Shown piece by piece: positions 1-8,013 of a stretch of DNA of 64,000 nucleotides; position 1 is the stretch's first letter; each line of letters opens with the position of its first letter. Below the pieces are notes generated by a model. The model was given only the letters and a program-made list of their open reading frames with translations, had not been told where the DNA came from and did not search any database. Origin of the DNA: Chloroflexota bacterium (GTDB lineage Bacteria; Chloroflexota; Limnocylindria; Limnocylindrales; CSP1-4); NCBI GenBank assembly GCA_003169735.1, contig PNAP01000042.1, forward strand, positions 41,362-105,361, given 5' to 3'. The position numbers and the translations under genes were made by a program.

Positions 1-1325
1 CGGAAGGTATCTCCGTAGGGCAGCCCCTGCAGGTTGTCCGTGCCGTAGCCGCTCGTCAGCAGGATGCCGTGCAGGTTGATGAACGAACCGACGGCCATCG
101 CCACGAGCGCCGTACGCCAGCGCTGGGCGGCTACGGCGAGCAGCGGCAGGAAGGCGAAGACAGGGAAGGCGTAGCGCTCGTGGACGCGAGTGGGCAGGAT
201 GAAGAAGCAAAGGCTGAGGAATGCGGCCACCACCACGATCGACCACCGGTCGGCCCGCCAGAGCAATCGGAAGAATCCGACCAGGAACCCGATGACCAGC
301 AAGGCGGTGCCGATGCCGAAGCCCGAGATCGGCCCGAGCAGACCCACGAGATCGTTGGACCAGCCCCCGCCAGACGCCAGCGGCGCCGCACCGCCCGAGC
401 CGATGAGCGCCCACGGGTTGTAGGCGTTGGTCGACAAGTAGGTGTATTCGCTGGCCGTCCGCCCGATGAACACCGCGAAGCTGATGGGATCGAACCCGAA
501 CGGCACGATGATCGCCAGCAGGACGACGAACCCGACCAGTGCGCTCGAGAGCAGCCGCGGCCAGCCCTGTTCGTTGACGAGCCAGTCAGCGAGGCGCCCC
601 GGAAGCCGCGGCCGGTGACGCGGACCGGTACCCGGTGCCAGCAGGTGCCGGCGCAGCAGCACCGCCGCCACGATGGGCAGCATCACGAGGCCGAACTGTG
701 GCTTGATGGTCAGCGCGAGGACGGCACCGGCCGTAGCGCCCTCCGAGTGGCCGCGCAACAGGAGGGCGAGGGTCACCAGCATCACGAGCGCGCCTACGGC
801 GTCGGTCTGGCCCCAGATCGCCGAGTCGTACCACGTCACCGGGTTGAACAGGTAGATGGCCGCGGCGATCAGCCCGAGCCGGACCGCGTTTCGCCCCGGG
901 ACCGAGGACCAGCCCTTGACCATCCGATACAGCAGGTACCCGATGGCCAGGTCGGCCAGCATCGCTGGGAGCTTGATGAGCGTCGTGTAATCGGTGTCCG
1001 TGCCGATCCCGAGGTTGCGCGCAGCCTGGGCGATGAGGCCGAGGGGCCACAGGACGTACAGGTACCCAGGCGGGTAATCGGCGAAGTTGACGTTGGCGTA
1101 GAAGCCGCCCGGACCGAAGTGGGCCATCGCATCGGCCCAGCCCTTGTACGAGCTGATGTCCGACCCGAAGCCCGATCCGGGGAAGAGGATGTATGCGATA
1201 GTGAAGCGAAGGGCGAATCCCGCCAGCAGCAGCAGGGCGATCGCCGGGATCGTGCTGAGCGCTCGAGGCGGGCGTCCGGACGCCCCGGGGACGCGATCGA
1301 CTCCACGCGCCGGGGTCGAAGTCAA
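1..1325 (-). CDS. GT-C fold membrane glycosyltransferase (partial, 3' end outside window)
   Basis: This gene is missing from the ORF track because it runs off the left edge; I read it from the reverse complement. The frame is open from the TTG at 1325 to base 1 and gives a strongly hydrophobic protein (STIPAIALLLLAGFALRF near the start). It contains the motif WYDSAIWGQTDAVGAL and later LALTIKPQFGLVMLP, which are typical of GT-C mannosyl/glucosyltransferases that use polyprenyl-phosphate sugars (GT39/GT87/PIG-M-like). No ATG or GTG lies in frame upstream; TTG has a GGAGG ten bases before it and a TATACT -10 about 42 bases upstream, so I chose it. It is divergent from the next membrane glycosyltransferase and probably glycosylates envelope lipids or proteins at the outer face of the membrane. 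Exact substrate is unknown. The long plus-strand ORF at 69-1361 is a shadow of this gene. Confidence 0.8.
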   Translation of the reverse strand, partial: MTSTPARGVDRVPGASGRPPRALSTIPAIALLLLAGFALRFTIAYILFPGSGFGSDISSYKGWADAMAHFGPGGFYANVNFADYPPGYLYVLWPLGLIAQAARNLGIGTDTDYTTLIKLPAMLADLAIGYLLYRMVKGWSSVPGRNAVRLGLIAAAIYLFNPVTWYDSAIWGQTDAVGALVMLVTLALLLRGHSEGATAGAVLALTIKPQFGLVMLPIVAAVLLRRHLLAPGTGPRHRPRLPGRLADWLVNEQGWPRLLSSALVGFVVLLAIIVPFGFDPISFAVFIGRTASEYTYLSTNAYNPWALIGSGGAAPLASGGGWSNDLVGLLGPISGFGIGTALLVIGFLVGFFRLLWRADRWSIVVVAAFLSLCFFILPTRVHERYAFPVFAFLPLLAVAAQRWRTALVAMAVGSFINLHGILLTSGYGTDNLQGLPYGDTF

Positions 1326-1357
1326 CGCCGACCGGCCTCCAACGGGAAAGCGATGAG

Positions 1358-2779
1358 GTGACCGGCAGTATAGAGGATGGGGCGTCGGGAACGGGCCGGG
1401 CGGGCGTCCTCGATCGCATCCATCCGGCGTGGATCGGCTTGGGACTGGCCCTGGTCGCGCTTGTCGTCTACATCCTGTGCAACCCGGCGCGGCAGAACTT
1501 CTACGACCACTTCGTGTGGCAGGCGGACGCCTGGCTGCACGGGCGCGCGGCGATCACGTGGCCGGTCTCCGACGGGCCCTTCACCAACGCCTATTTCCAG
1601 GACGTCTACCCGTGTTCCGCGACCGGCCCGCCGCCGCTGTGCGACCCGAACGGCTACGGGTTGCTGCCGTTCCCGCCGCTGCCGGCGGTCGTGCTGCTGC
1701 CGTTCGTGGCGCTCTTCGGGCTGGCGACGAACGCGGCGCTGGTCGCGGCAGTCCTCGGTGCGATCAATGTCGGGCTGTGTTGGCGGATGGTCACGCGCGT
1801 CACCGAGCGTCGCGGCGCGGCCGTCCTCGCCACCGCGTTCTACGGCTTCGGCACGGTGGCGTGGTACGCGGCGATGCTGGGCAGCACCTGGTTCCTCGCT
1901 CACGTCGTGGCCTCGACGTTCCTGTTCATTGGCATCACTGCTGCTTTGGACGCCGAGGCGAGGCAGCGGGTTTCCGGCGGCGTTCGACTGATCCTCGGGG
2001 TCATCGATCCGCGCCAGTTCCTGGCCGGCCTTCTGTTCGGGATGGCGGCCACGGCGCGCCTCACGACCATCCTCGGAGCGCCGTTCTTCGCGTTCGTTGG
2101 CGGCGGCGGGAACCTCTGGCGGCGAGCCTTCTCGGCGGCGCTCGGTGCCGCCATCCCGGTGGCGATGCTGCTCGGGTACAACGTGATCACGACCGGCCAT
2201 CCCTTCCACCCCGGCTACGACTACCTGGCGCGCACGGAGTACCACCCCAAAGCCGACTTCTATCACGCTGACTGGGCCATCGAAGACCCCCGCTACGTGA
2301 TCCAGAACGCGCAGATCCTGTTCCTGTGGCCGCCGCAGACGCCGGCCTCGTCCGACCCGGTCTGCACCGACCCGAACGACCCGAACTACCACCCGCCTCC
2401 GACCGGCCTCGGCATCATCTTCGATCCGACCTGTCCGATCCTCCGCCCCGACCCTCTGGGCATGAGCCTGTTGCTGACCAGCCCGGCCTACCTCCTGGCC
2501 ATCCCGCCACTCATCGGGCTGCGGCGACGGAAGCGTCGCCTGGTGGTCGGAGCCGGGCTGGCGGTCGGTGCCGTCGCGCTCGTCAACCTGATGCACTTCA
2601 GCCAGGGCTGGGTCCAGTTCGGCTATCGGTTCAGCAACGACTTTGCGCCGTTCGCGATGATCGCCGTGGCACTCGGCATCGCGCGGCTGCGGTCGCGCTG
2701 GTTGGCCGTGGCCCTGGTCGTGGCCTCGATCGTCATCAACGCGTGGGGCGTCTATTGGGGCGTCACGCTGGGCTGGTAA
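1358..2779 (+). CDS. polytopic membrane protein, putative GT39-like glycosyltransferase
   Basis: 473 aa with GTG start. After a short polar N-terminus there are many hydrophobic helices (for example WIGLGLALVALVVYILC at about residues 26-42, repeated through to the C-terminus). A loop after the first helix reads NFYDHFVWQADAWLHGR, the place where GT-C enzymes keep their catalytic acidic residues. The long proline-rich extracytoplasmic loop (about residues 305-360) is also typical. It lies back to back with another GT-C-like gene and is followed 34 bases later by a family-2 glycosyltransferase, so the three probably form an envelope glycosylation locus. The family assignment is inferred from topology and context; substrate unknown. 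Start could be slightly downstream. Confidence 0.75.
   Translation: MTGSIEDGASGTGRAGVLDRIHPAWIGLGLALVALVVYILCNPARQNFYDHFVWQADAWLHGRAAITWPVSDGPFTNAYFQDVYPCSATGPPPLCDPNGYGLLPFPPLPAVVLLPFVALFGLATNAALVAAVLGAINVGLCWRMVTRVTERRGAAVLATAFYGFGTVAWYAAMLGSTWFLAHVVASTFLFIGITAALDAEARQRVSGGVRLILGVIDPRQFLAGLLFGMAATARLTTILGAPFFAFVGGGGNLWRRAFSAALGAAIPVAMLLGYNVITTGHPFHPGYDYLARTEYHPKADFYHADWAIEDPRYVIQNAQILFLWPPQTPASSDPVCTDPNDPNYHPPPTGLGIIFDPTCPILRPDPLGMSLLLTSPAYLLAIPPLIGLRRRKRRLVVGAGLAVGAVALVNLMHFSQGWVQFGYRFSNDFAPFAMIAVALGIARLRSRWLAVALVVASIVINAWGVYWGVTLGW
1368..1373 (-). promoter_or_regulatory. -10 element TATACT for the minus-strand glycosyltransferase
   Basis: TATACT on the minus strand, about 42 bases upstream of the TTG start and inside the first codons of the divergent gene at 1358. 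The same TATACT hexamer precedes rpmH, secA, mreD and the atp operon, which supports it as the local promoter signature. No good -35 is visible. Confidence 0.5.
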
Positions 2780-2801
2780 TCGAGGCGCAAGGATCGCGCC
2801 C

Positions 2802-2807
2802 TACAAT
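2802..2807 (+). promoter_or_regulatory. -10 element TACAAT, leaderless arrangement
   Basis: TACAAT ends 6 bases before the GTG start of the family-2 glycosyltransferase at 2814, so transcription should start at or next to the start codon. Confidence 0.5.
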
Positions 2808-2813
2808 CGGCCA

Positions 2814-3620
2814 GTGTCCTCTCACCGCGTGCCCGCCCTCTCCTACTTCTTCCCCGCCCACAACGAGGCCGACAACCTCGACCCGCTGGTGGCCGAGGCG
2901 CTCGAGGCGCTGCCGCAGCTGGCCGACCGCTTCGAGATCATCTGCGTCGATGACGGCAGCCGTGATGGCACCGCCGAGATGGCGGACCGCTTGGCGGCCG
3001 AGCACCCCGACGTCGTGCGCGTCGTCCACCACGCCACCAACCGGGGGTACGGCGGGGCGTTGCGCAGCGGGTTCGGGGCAGCGCGCTTCGACCTCGTCGC
3101 GTTCACCGACGGCGATCGCCAGTTCCGCGTGGCCGATCTCGGCCGCCTGCTGGACGCGATGGCCACGCCGCTGAGCGCCGGTACCTCGGGCACCTTGTCC
3201 GCGTCGGATGTCGTGGTCGGCTATCGGCTGAAGCGCGCCGATCCGCCCGTCCGACTGGCCTATGCGCGGGTCTATCGTGCCTGCCTGCGACTCTTCTTCG
3301 GTCTGCGGCTGCGCGACGTGGATTGCGCATGCAAACTCTTCCGGCGCTCGGCGTTGACCGACATCCGCGTGGCGTCATCGGGGGCGTTCCTCTCCGCCGA
3401 GCTGCTGATCAAGCTCAAGGAGTCGGGCGCGGCGATCAGCGAGGTCGGCGTGCCGCACTATCCGCGCACGGCTGGGCGAGCATCGGGCGCGGACCCACGC
3501 GTCGTGGCGACCGCAGTGCGCGACTTCTGGGTGCTCCGGCTGCGCCTGTGGGCGAACCGCCGGACGGCGATGCGCCGCGGCGAGCCGGTCCTCGCCGTGG
3601 CATCGACCGGTCCGGCCTGA
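2814..3620 (+). CDS. family 2 glycosyltransferase (polyprenyl-phosphate sugar synthase-like)
   Basis: 268 aa. The N-terminus YFFPAHNEADNLDPLVAEAL is the GT-A opening of DPM1/DPG-synthase-type enzymes. IICVDDGSRDGT supplies the nucleotide-binding Asp pair, and FTDGDRQF is the DxD-type metal site. Such enzymes transfer a sugar from GDP- or UDP-sugar to undecaprenyl/dolichyl phosphate on the cytoplasmic side, making the donor that GT-C enzymes use. The two flanking membrane genes fit that partnership. No C-terminal membrane anchor is evident, although residues around 150-170 are moderately hydrophobic. Start is GTG, 6 bases after a TACAAT -10, suggesting a leaderless message. Confidence 0.85.
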   Translation: MSSHRVPALSYFFPAHNEADNLDPLVAEALEALPQLADRFEIICVDDGSRDGTAEMADRLAAEHPDVVRVVHHATNRGYGGALRSGFGAARFDLVAFTDGDRQFRVADLGRLLDAMATPLSAGTSGTLSASDVVVGYRLKRADPPVRLAYARVYRACLRLFFGLRLRDVDCACKLFRRSALTDIRVASSGAFLSAELLIKLKESGAAISEVGVPHYPRTAGRASGADPRVVATAVRDFWVLRLRLWANRRTAMRRGEPVLAVASTGPA

Positions 3621-3637
3621 TCGACCCCCGGCGTGGC

Positions 3638-4144
3638 CTACACGGGCTCGCCGTCCTCCGGCGGCGGACTGACGTCGTGGTCGAGCGAGTTGACGAACTC
3701 GCGGAAGACCGAGAGCTTCTCGTCCTCGTCGATCTCCGGCACCACGCCGGCACGCTCGAGGACCGCGTCGGTCGCGTAGATCGGGACGGACGCCCGGATG
3801 GCGAGCGCGATGGCGTCACTCGGTCGAGCGTCGATCTCCTTGACCTGGCCATCCAACTCCAGCACCAGCCGGGCGCGGAACGTTTCGTCGGCGAGGTCAC
3901 TGACGACGACGCGCTTGACGACGACGCCCAGCCGTTCGAGCGTCTGAGCGAACAGGTCGTGGGTGAGCGGGCGCTCGGGCGAGACGCCCTGGAGTTTCAT
4001 GGCGATGGCGTTGGCTTCCCACGGACCGATCCAGATGGGCAGGTAGCGGTCGCGTTCAGCTTCCTTGAGGATGACCACGTGCTGCGACGAGAGCATGTGC
4101 ACGCGGACGCTCTCGACGACCATCTCGGTGAAGCCGACCGCCAT
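3638..4144 (-). CDS. bifunctional nuclease family protein (DUF151)
   Basis: 168 aa. The whole length fits the BFN/DUF151 family: VVILKEAERDRYLPIWIGPWEANAIAMKLQG near the N-terminus, then RPLTHDLFAQTLERLG, and the highly conserved RPSDAIALAIRASVPIYAT at about residues 107-125. Family members are reported to have DNase/RNase activity in plants and are common in Chloroflexota, Actinobacteria and Thermotogae; the role in bacteria is poorly defined. An acidic C-terminal tail follows the domain. The ATG lies 6 bases after TAGAAT, so the transcript looks leaderless. The gene converges with the family-2 glycosyltransferase. Confidence 0.9.
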   Translation of the reverse strand: MAVGFTEMVVESVRVHMLSSQHVVILKEAERDRYLPIWIGPWEANAIAMKLQGVSPERPLTHDLFAQTLERLGVVVKRVVVSDLADETFRARLVLELDGQVKEIDARPSDAIALAIRASVPIYATDAVLERAGVVPEIDEDEKLSVFREFVNSLDHDVSPPPEDGEPV

Positions 4145-4150
4145 GTCCCG

Positions 4151-4156
4151 ATTCTA
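4151..4156 (-). promoter_or_regulatory. -10 element TAGAAT, leaderless arrangement
   Basis: TAGAAT on the minus strand with six bases (cgggac) before the ATG of the DUF151 gene at 4144. Confidence 0.5.
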
Positions 4157-4170
4157 GCCCCGGGCTGTGC

Positions 4171-6522
4171 TCACGGCGTGGACGATGGCGCGGGCGTCAC
4201 ACAGCCCGGCGGCTTGCCGTTCGGTCGACAGGTCGGAGCCGCGGACGAGGCGCTCGGCGAGGGGCTGACCGTCACGCTCGGCGTCGGCGTCGGCGCGGGC
4301 GCGACGGGCGCATCCACAAGCTGGGCGCTCATCAGCGCGTTGCCGGTGACCCAGTAGACGGTCGGGGCGCCACCCGATGGGGTCGCCGAGCCCGACGGGG
4401 ACACGGATCCGGCCGGCGAGGGCGTCGCCGTCGCCCCGGGTGCGACCGTCGGCTCGACCACGTACATGCCACGCAGGTCGGTCATGTCGGGCGACCCCGG
4501 CGCGGGAAGCCACTGGTCGACGTAGGACCCGTCGGACTTGTTGAAGACCAGCAACCGACCGTAGGTCTTGTCCCAGACATAGAGTCGGCCACTGCCCGGG
4601 GCGCCGGTGCCGTCAAAGAGTGCGTAGGCGTGGCCCACGCGCAGATCGCCGTCGTCGGGCGGGACGGCCAGTGTCCAGCCCTGGAGGACGCTGCCGAGAT
4701 GGTTGTTGATCACGGTGTCGGTGGTCAGCGCATAGATGTTGCCATCGACGGAGATCCCCAGGAAGTTCGCCACGTCGGCGTTCGGAGCCAGGAAGAAGTC
4801 TGTCGGTGGCGAGAAGCCACCGCCATCACCGGTAGGCGGATAGCGGAGGATCTGCTGCTGGGTCGGGTCGGGGACATACAGGTTGTACTGGCTGCTGTCC
4901 GTGGAGCCTGTCCCGGCGAACGTCGCGATGTCCGGCGAATCCGTCCCCCACGGAGCGGTGACCGTCAGCGCCCCGAGCGTGCCGCCACCCGACTGGTCCG
5001 AGGGCCGCCACCGCCACAGCTTGTTCGAGATGTCATAGATGAGCAGGTCGGGACCGCCGACGCCGAGCATCATCGGCGTCGTGATGAACTGGCTGCCTCC
5101 GTCGCCGGCCTTGACCACGACGACGGACGCGCCCGTCTTCGGGTCGATGCGCACGACGTTCTTGGCCCCCCGTTCATCGACGTAGGCCGCACCGTCGGGA
5201 CCCTGCACCAGGTCCACCGGATCGGGCGAAGCGTTCGTGCTACTTGTCAGTTGCGCGACCATCGTCGTCGCCATGAAGTGCGTGCCGTAGACCGCGTCGA
5301 GGTCGGTCGAGATCCGGGCACGAAGCGACGTGACCTCGGCGGGTGGGAAACTGGGCGTCGCTGCCGCGCGCGCCAGGTCCTGCCACGCCTTCTGGAGCTC
5401 CTGCTTGGCCTTGGTCGGGTTGGTCGAGACGAGGTCGTTCTGGTCAACGTCGTCCACGCCCGCCTTGGCGTCGCTGTAGGCCGCCTCGCCCTGGGTGACG
5501 GGCGTCACGTGATCCTCGTGGAACTGTGGGATGAGCGCGTATCCGACGCCGGACAGGAAGATGATGCCCAGAAAGGCGAGCAGGGCGATGGCCGCCCGGC
5601 GCTGCGATTCTCGACGCGAGACACGTGGACTGATGCGGCGGTACTGCGAGCGCCGCCCCGGGATGAGATCGGCCAGCCGATCGGTCATGCCGCCGACCGC
5701 GTTTCCGACCGCGTGGCGCGCCCCGCCGGCCCGGCTGCCGACCGCGGCGATGGCCGCTCGACTCCCGGTGGCAGGCACCAGGTCCGGATCCGGCTCCGGT
5801 GCCTCGGGCATCGCCACCGGCACGAGGCGATGAGCGTTGCGCGGGGCGCCGACCTCGCTCGCCTCGATGGCCAGGACGGCATCGGAGCCCTCACCGCCGG
5901 CGGCCACGAACAGGTGGTGGAGATGCTCCACGGCCGACTGTGGGTGGAGCGTCACGACCGCGTTCTTGAGCTCCTCGGTGCCGACGACCTCGGTCAGGTC
6001 GCGCGACACGAGGAGGAGCGAGTCGCCGACCGCGAACTCTCCCCGCCAGACGTCCAGGCGGATGCCGTCCGTCGTTGGCAGGCCGGGTCCCGAGTGCACT
6101 TCGGGCATCAGCAACCGAGCGGCACGTACCAGGTACGCCTCGGCCGGGCCGGTCGTGGCGACATACAACTCCGTGCCGCGGATGATGGCCAGCGCGACGC
6201 CGACCGATCCCGGCTCCACGCCGTGGCCTTCGCGGCCGCTCTTGAGGCGCTTCTCCGCGCTCCGGAACGCCTTCTCGAGGCAGATCGGGATGCCCGCCGA
6301 TTCGTCGTAGTAATACTCGCGCCGGATGGTGTCGGCGACCAGCGCTGTCGCATCGCGCGCTCGACCACCCGTCGTCGATGCGCTGACGATCAGGTAGAGG
6401 TTGCCCTTGGTGCGCGACTTGGATCCGGTCGCCGGCTCCGTGACAGAGAGGCTGTCGGACGAAGAGGAGAGCCGATCATGCTCGGCGACCAAGCCGTACT
6501 TGAGGTTGAGGCGGGTCGACAT
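4171..6522 (-). CDS. PP2C-like domain / single TM / extracytoplasmic beta-propeller protein
   Basis: 783 aa, not a named family that I recognise end to end. Residues about 1-235 resemble a degenerate PP2C/SpoIIE-like fold (KGNLYLIVSAS, then GSVGVALAIIRGTELYVATTGPAEAYLV and GDSLLLVSRDLTEVVG), but I do not see a complete set of metal-binding aspartates. A basic linker is followed by one hydrophobic helix (AAIALLAFLGIIFLSGVGYAL, about 310-330). Next comes a helical segment with repeated Lys/Gln/Asp and then an NHL/beta-propeller-like region with repeats such as GPDGAAYVDERGAKNVVRID. The C-terminus is a Pro/Ser/Thr-rich tail, as in many surface proteins of this group. It is probably an inner-membrane sensor or signalling protein. 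TAGACT lies nine bases before the ATG. Confidence 0.75.
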   Translation of the reverse strand: MSTRLNLKYGLVAEHDRLSSSSDSLSVTEPATGSKSRTKGNLYLIVSASTTGGRARDATALVADTIRREYYYDESAGIPICLEKAFRSAEKRLKSGREGHGVEPGSVGVALAIIRGTELYVATTGPAEAYLVRAARLLMPEVHSGPGLPTTDGIRLDVWRGEFAVGDSLLLVSRDLTEVVGTEELKNAVVTLHPQSAVEHLHHLFVAAGGEGSDAVLAIEASEVGAPRNAHRLVPVAMPEAPEPDPDLVPATGSRAAIAAVGSRAGGARHAVGNAVGGMTDRLADLIPGRRSQYRRISPRVSRRESQRRAAIALLAFLGIIFLSGVGYALIPQFHEDHVTPVTQGEAAYSDAKAGVDDVDQNDLVSTNPTKAKQELQKAWQDLARAAATPSFPPAEVTSLRARISTDLDAVYGTHFMATTMVAQLTSSTNASPDPVDLVQGPDGAAYVDERGAKNVVRIDPKTGASVVVVKAGDGGSQFITTPMMLGVGGPDLLIYDISNKLWRWRPSDQSGGGTLGALTVTAPWGTDSPDIATFAGTGSTDSSQYNLYVPDPTQQQILRYPPTGDGGGFSPPTDFFLAPNADVANFLGISVDGNIYALTTDTVINNHLGSVLQGWTLAVPPDDGDLRVGHAYALFDGTGAPGSGRLYVWDKTYGRLLVFNKSDGSYVDQWLPAPGSPDMTDLRGMYVVEPTVAPGATATPSPAGSVSPSGSATPSGGAPTVYWVTGNALMSAQLVDAPVAPAPTPTPSVTVSPSPSASSAAPTCRPNGKPPGCVTPAPSSTP

Positions 6523-6531
6523 CGGCTGCCG

Positions 6532-6537
6532 AGTCTA
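6532..6537 (-). promoter_or_regulatory. -10 element TAGACT near start codon
   Basis: TAGACT on the minus strand, nine bases before the ATG at 6522 of the PP2C-like gene; predicts a 5' leader of only a few bases. Confidence 0.4.
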
Positions 6538-6541
6538 CACG

Positions 6542-6865
6542 TCAGCGCGGTCGGACCGTGATGCGCAGCTCCAGCAGGCGCGAGCCGCCGGGAGCGGCGG
6601 CGAACTGGCTCAGCAGCTGGTCAGAACGAAGCCGCAACTCCTGCGCGACGATCGGACTGGCGGCGCTGACGAGGAGCGCCGGGGGGCGGATGGCGATCAG
6701 CCTCGAGGCGCCGGCCGCCGCCGGGACGTGCTCGGCCACCAGGTGCTCCCAGCTGCTCATGGCCCGCGCCAGGCGAAGTTCCTCGTCGAGGCCGAATTCG
6801 GCGGCGATGGTCGGCAGGACCTCGGAAAGGCGGCGCATCGGCCGCTTGCGATCGTTGGTGGCCAT
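6542..6865 (-). CDS. dciA: DciA-type helicase-loading factor (DUF721)
   Basis: 107 aa. Short protein with the DUF721 layout: a helical N-terminus (RRLSEVLPTIAAEFGL), a conserved Trp in SSWEHLVAEHVPAAA, then a beta-rich KH-like part with PALLVSAASPIVAQELRLRSDQLL. DciA is the ancestral bacterial factor that interacts with DnaB helicase at replication start and replaces phage-derived DnaC/DnaI. The ORF track starts at a TTG (6868), but the adjacent ATG at 6865 overlaps the recF stop as TGATG, indicating translational coupling. Placement directly after recF in the dnaA-dnaN-recF cluster is the classic position for this family. Confidence 0.85.
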   Translation of the reverse strand: MATNDRKRPMRRLSEVLPTIAAEFGLDEELRLARAMSSWEHLVAEHVPAAAGASRLIAIRPPALLVSAASPIVAQELRLRSDQLLSQFAAAPGGSRLLELRITVRPR

Positions 6866-7986
6866 CAACCGACCCGCTCCAGGCGGCCCGGCTCGACGCG
6901 CCAGGCGGTCGAGGCCGCCACGAGGCGGGGATCGAGATCGTCGAGCGTGGTGGTGCTGATGAAGGCTTGTGGCAACTCACCGATACGACGGACGAGATGG
7001 GCTCGCCGCTCCGGGTCGAGCTCACTGAACACGTCGTCGAGCAGGAGCAACGGCGGGCGGCCATCGCGCCGCGCCAACAGGTCGAGCTGGGCGAGCTTGA
7101 GCGCCAGGATCGCCGTGCGCTGCTGGCCCCGAGACGCGAAGCCGGCCAGGTCGCGTCCATCGAGTTCGAAGGCCAGGTCGTCGCGGTGCGGCCCGACCAG
7201 CGTCGTACCGTTCCAGAGTTCCTTCTCCGACGTGTCGGCCAGCCGCCGGCGCAGCGCCGCGGCCGGATCCTCGCCATGAGCCATCGGCGCATTGGTGACA
7301 TACCGCAGGGTCAGTCGTCCCTCGCCGGGCGCGATCTCAGCGTGAGCCGCGCCGAGCGGATCGGCCAACGCCTCGAGCGCGGCGAGCCGCCACGCCACGA
7401 TCCGACCGCCCTCGGTGACGATGGTGTCGTCCCAGTAGGGCAGCTCGTCCGGTCGTGCCTGTCCCTCGCGGATGCGACGCAGCAGGTTGTTGCGTTGCTG
7501 GAGCGCGCGTGCGTAGGTGGCAAGCCGCGCCGCTGCCTCGGGCTCGCGCTGCGCGACGAGCGTGTCGAGGACCGTCCGGCGGAGTGACGGCGAGCCGACC
7601 ACCAACAGCATGTCCTCGGGCGCGAAGAGCACGGCGCGCAGTGCCTCGAAGAGCGCGGTCGGGCGGCGCGGCACGCCATTGACCCGGACCCGCTTGCGCG
7701 ATGCCGCAGAACCGGGCCTGGCGAGCACCACCTCGACGACATCGTCGCCCCGTTCGGCACTCGATACCGTCGCCTCGAGGCGCGCGAAGTCCGACCCCCA
7801 GGCGATCAGGTCGAGGTCGGCGATGGTGCGATGGGAGTGCCCGGCGGAGAGCACCACGATGGCCTCGAGCAGGTTCGTCTTGCCCGCCGCGTTCCGCCCC
7901 ACGATGATCTGCGGGCCGGCCGGGAAGGAGACATCGAGCTCGACGTAGCTCCGGAAGCCGACCAGGGTCAGCCGTTCGACGCGCAC
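6865..7986 (-). CDS. recF: DNA replication and repair protein RecF
   Basis: 373 aa, the usual RecF length. MRVERLTLVGFRSYVELDV is the normal N-terminus. Walker A is GRNAAGKTNLLEA (about 34-46), the ABC signature is ASRGQQRTAILALKLAQLDLL (about 310), and Walker B is PLLLLDDVFSELD (about 335). RecF is an SMC-like ATPase that loads RecA at gaps together with RecO/RecR. GTG start. It lies 27 bases after dnaN and overlaps dciA downstream. Confidence 0.96.
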   Translation of the reverse strand: MRVERLTLVGFRSYVELDVSFPAGPQIIVGRNAAGKTNLLEAIVVLSAGHSHRTIADLDLIAWGSDFARLEATVSSAERGDDVVEVVLARPGSAASRKRVRVNGVPRRPTALFEALRAVLFAPEDMLLVVGSPSLRRTVLDTLVAQREPEAAARLATYARALQQRNNLLRRIREGQARPDELPYWDDTIVTEGGRIVAWRLAALEALADPLGAAHAEIAPGEGRLTLRYVTNAPMAHGEDPAAALRRRLADTSEKELWNGTTLVGPHRDDLAFELDGRDLAGFASRGQQRTAILALKLAQLDLLARRDGRPPLLLLDDVFSELDPERRAHLVRRIGELPQAFISTTTLDDLDPRLVAASTAWRVEPGRLERVG

Positions 7987-8013
7987 GGTTCGAACCGGCG
8001 CCAGGATCCGGGC

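Noticed and set aside
69-1361. 430-aa plus-strand ORF at the left edge
   Set aside because: Composition (Arg/Asp/Glu/Gln/His-rich, no hydrophobic segments) is that of a shadow; the complementary frame encodes a clear membrane glycosyltransferase.
4630-6561. 643-aa plus-strand ORF
   Set aside because: Shadow of the PP2C/propeller gene on the minus strand; composition is charge-rich without any domain.
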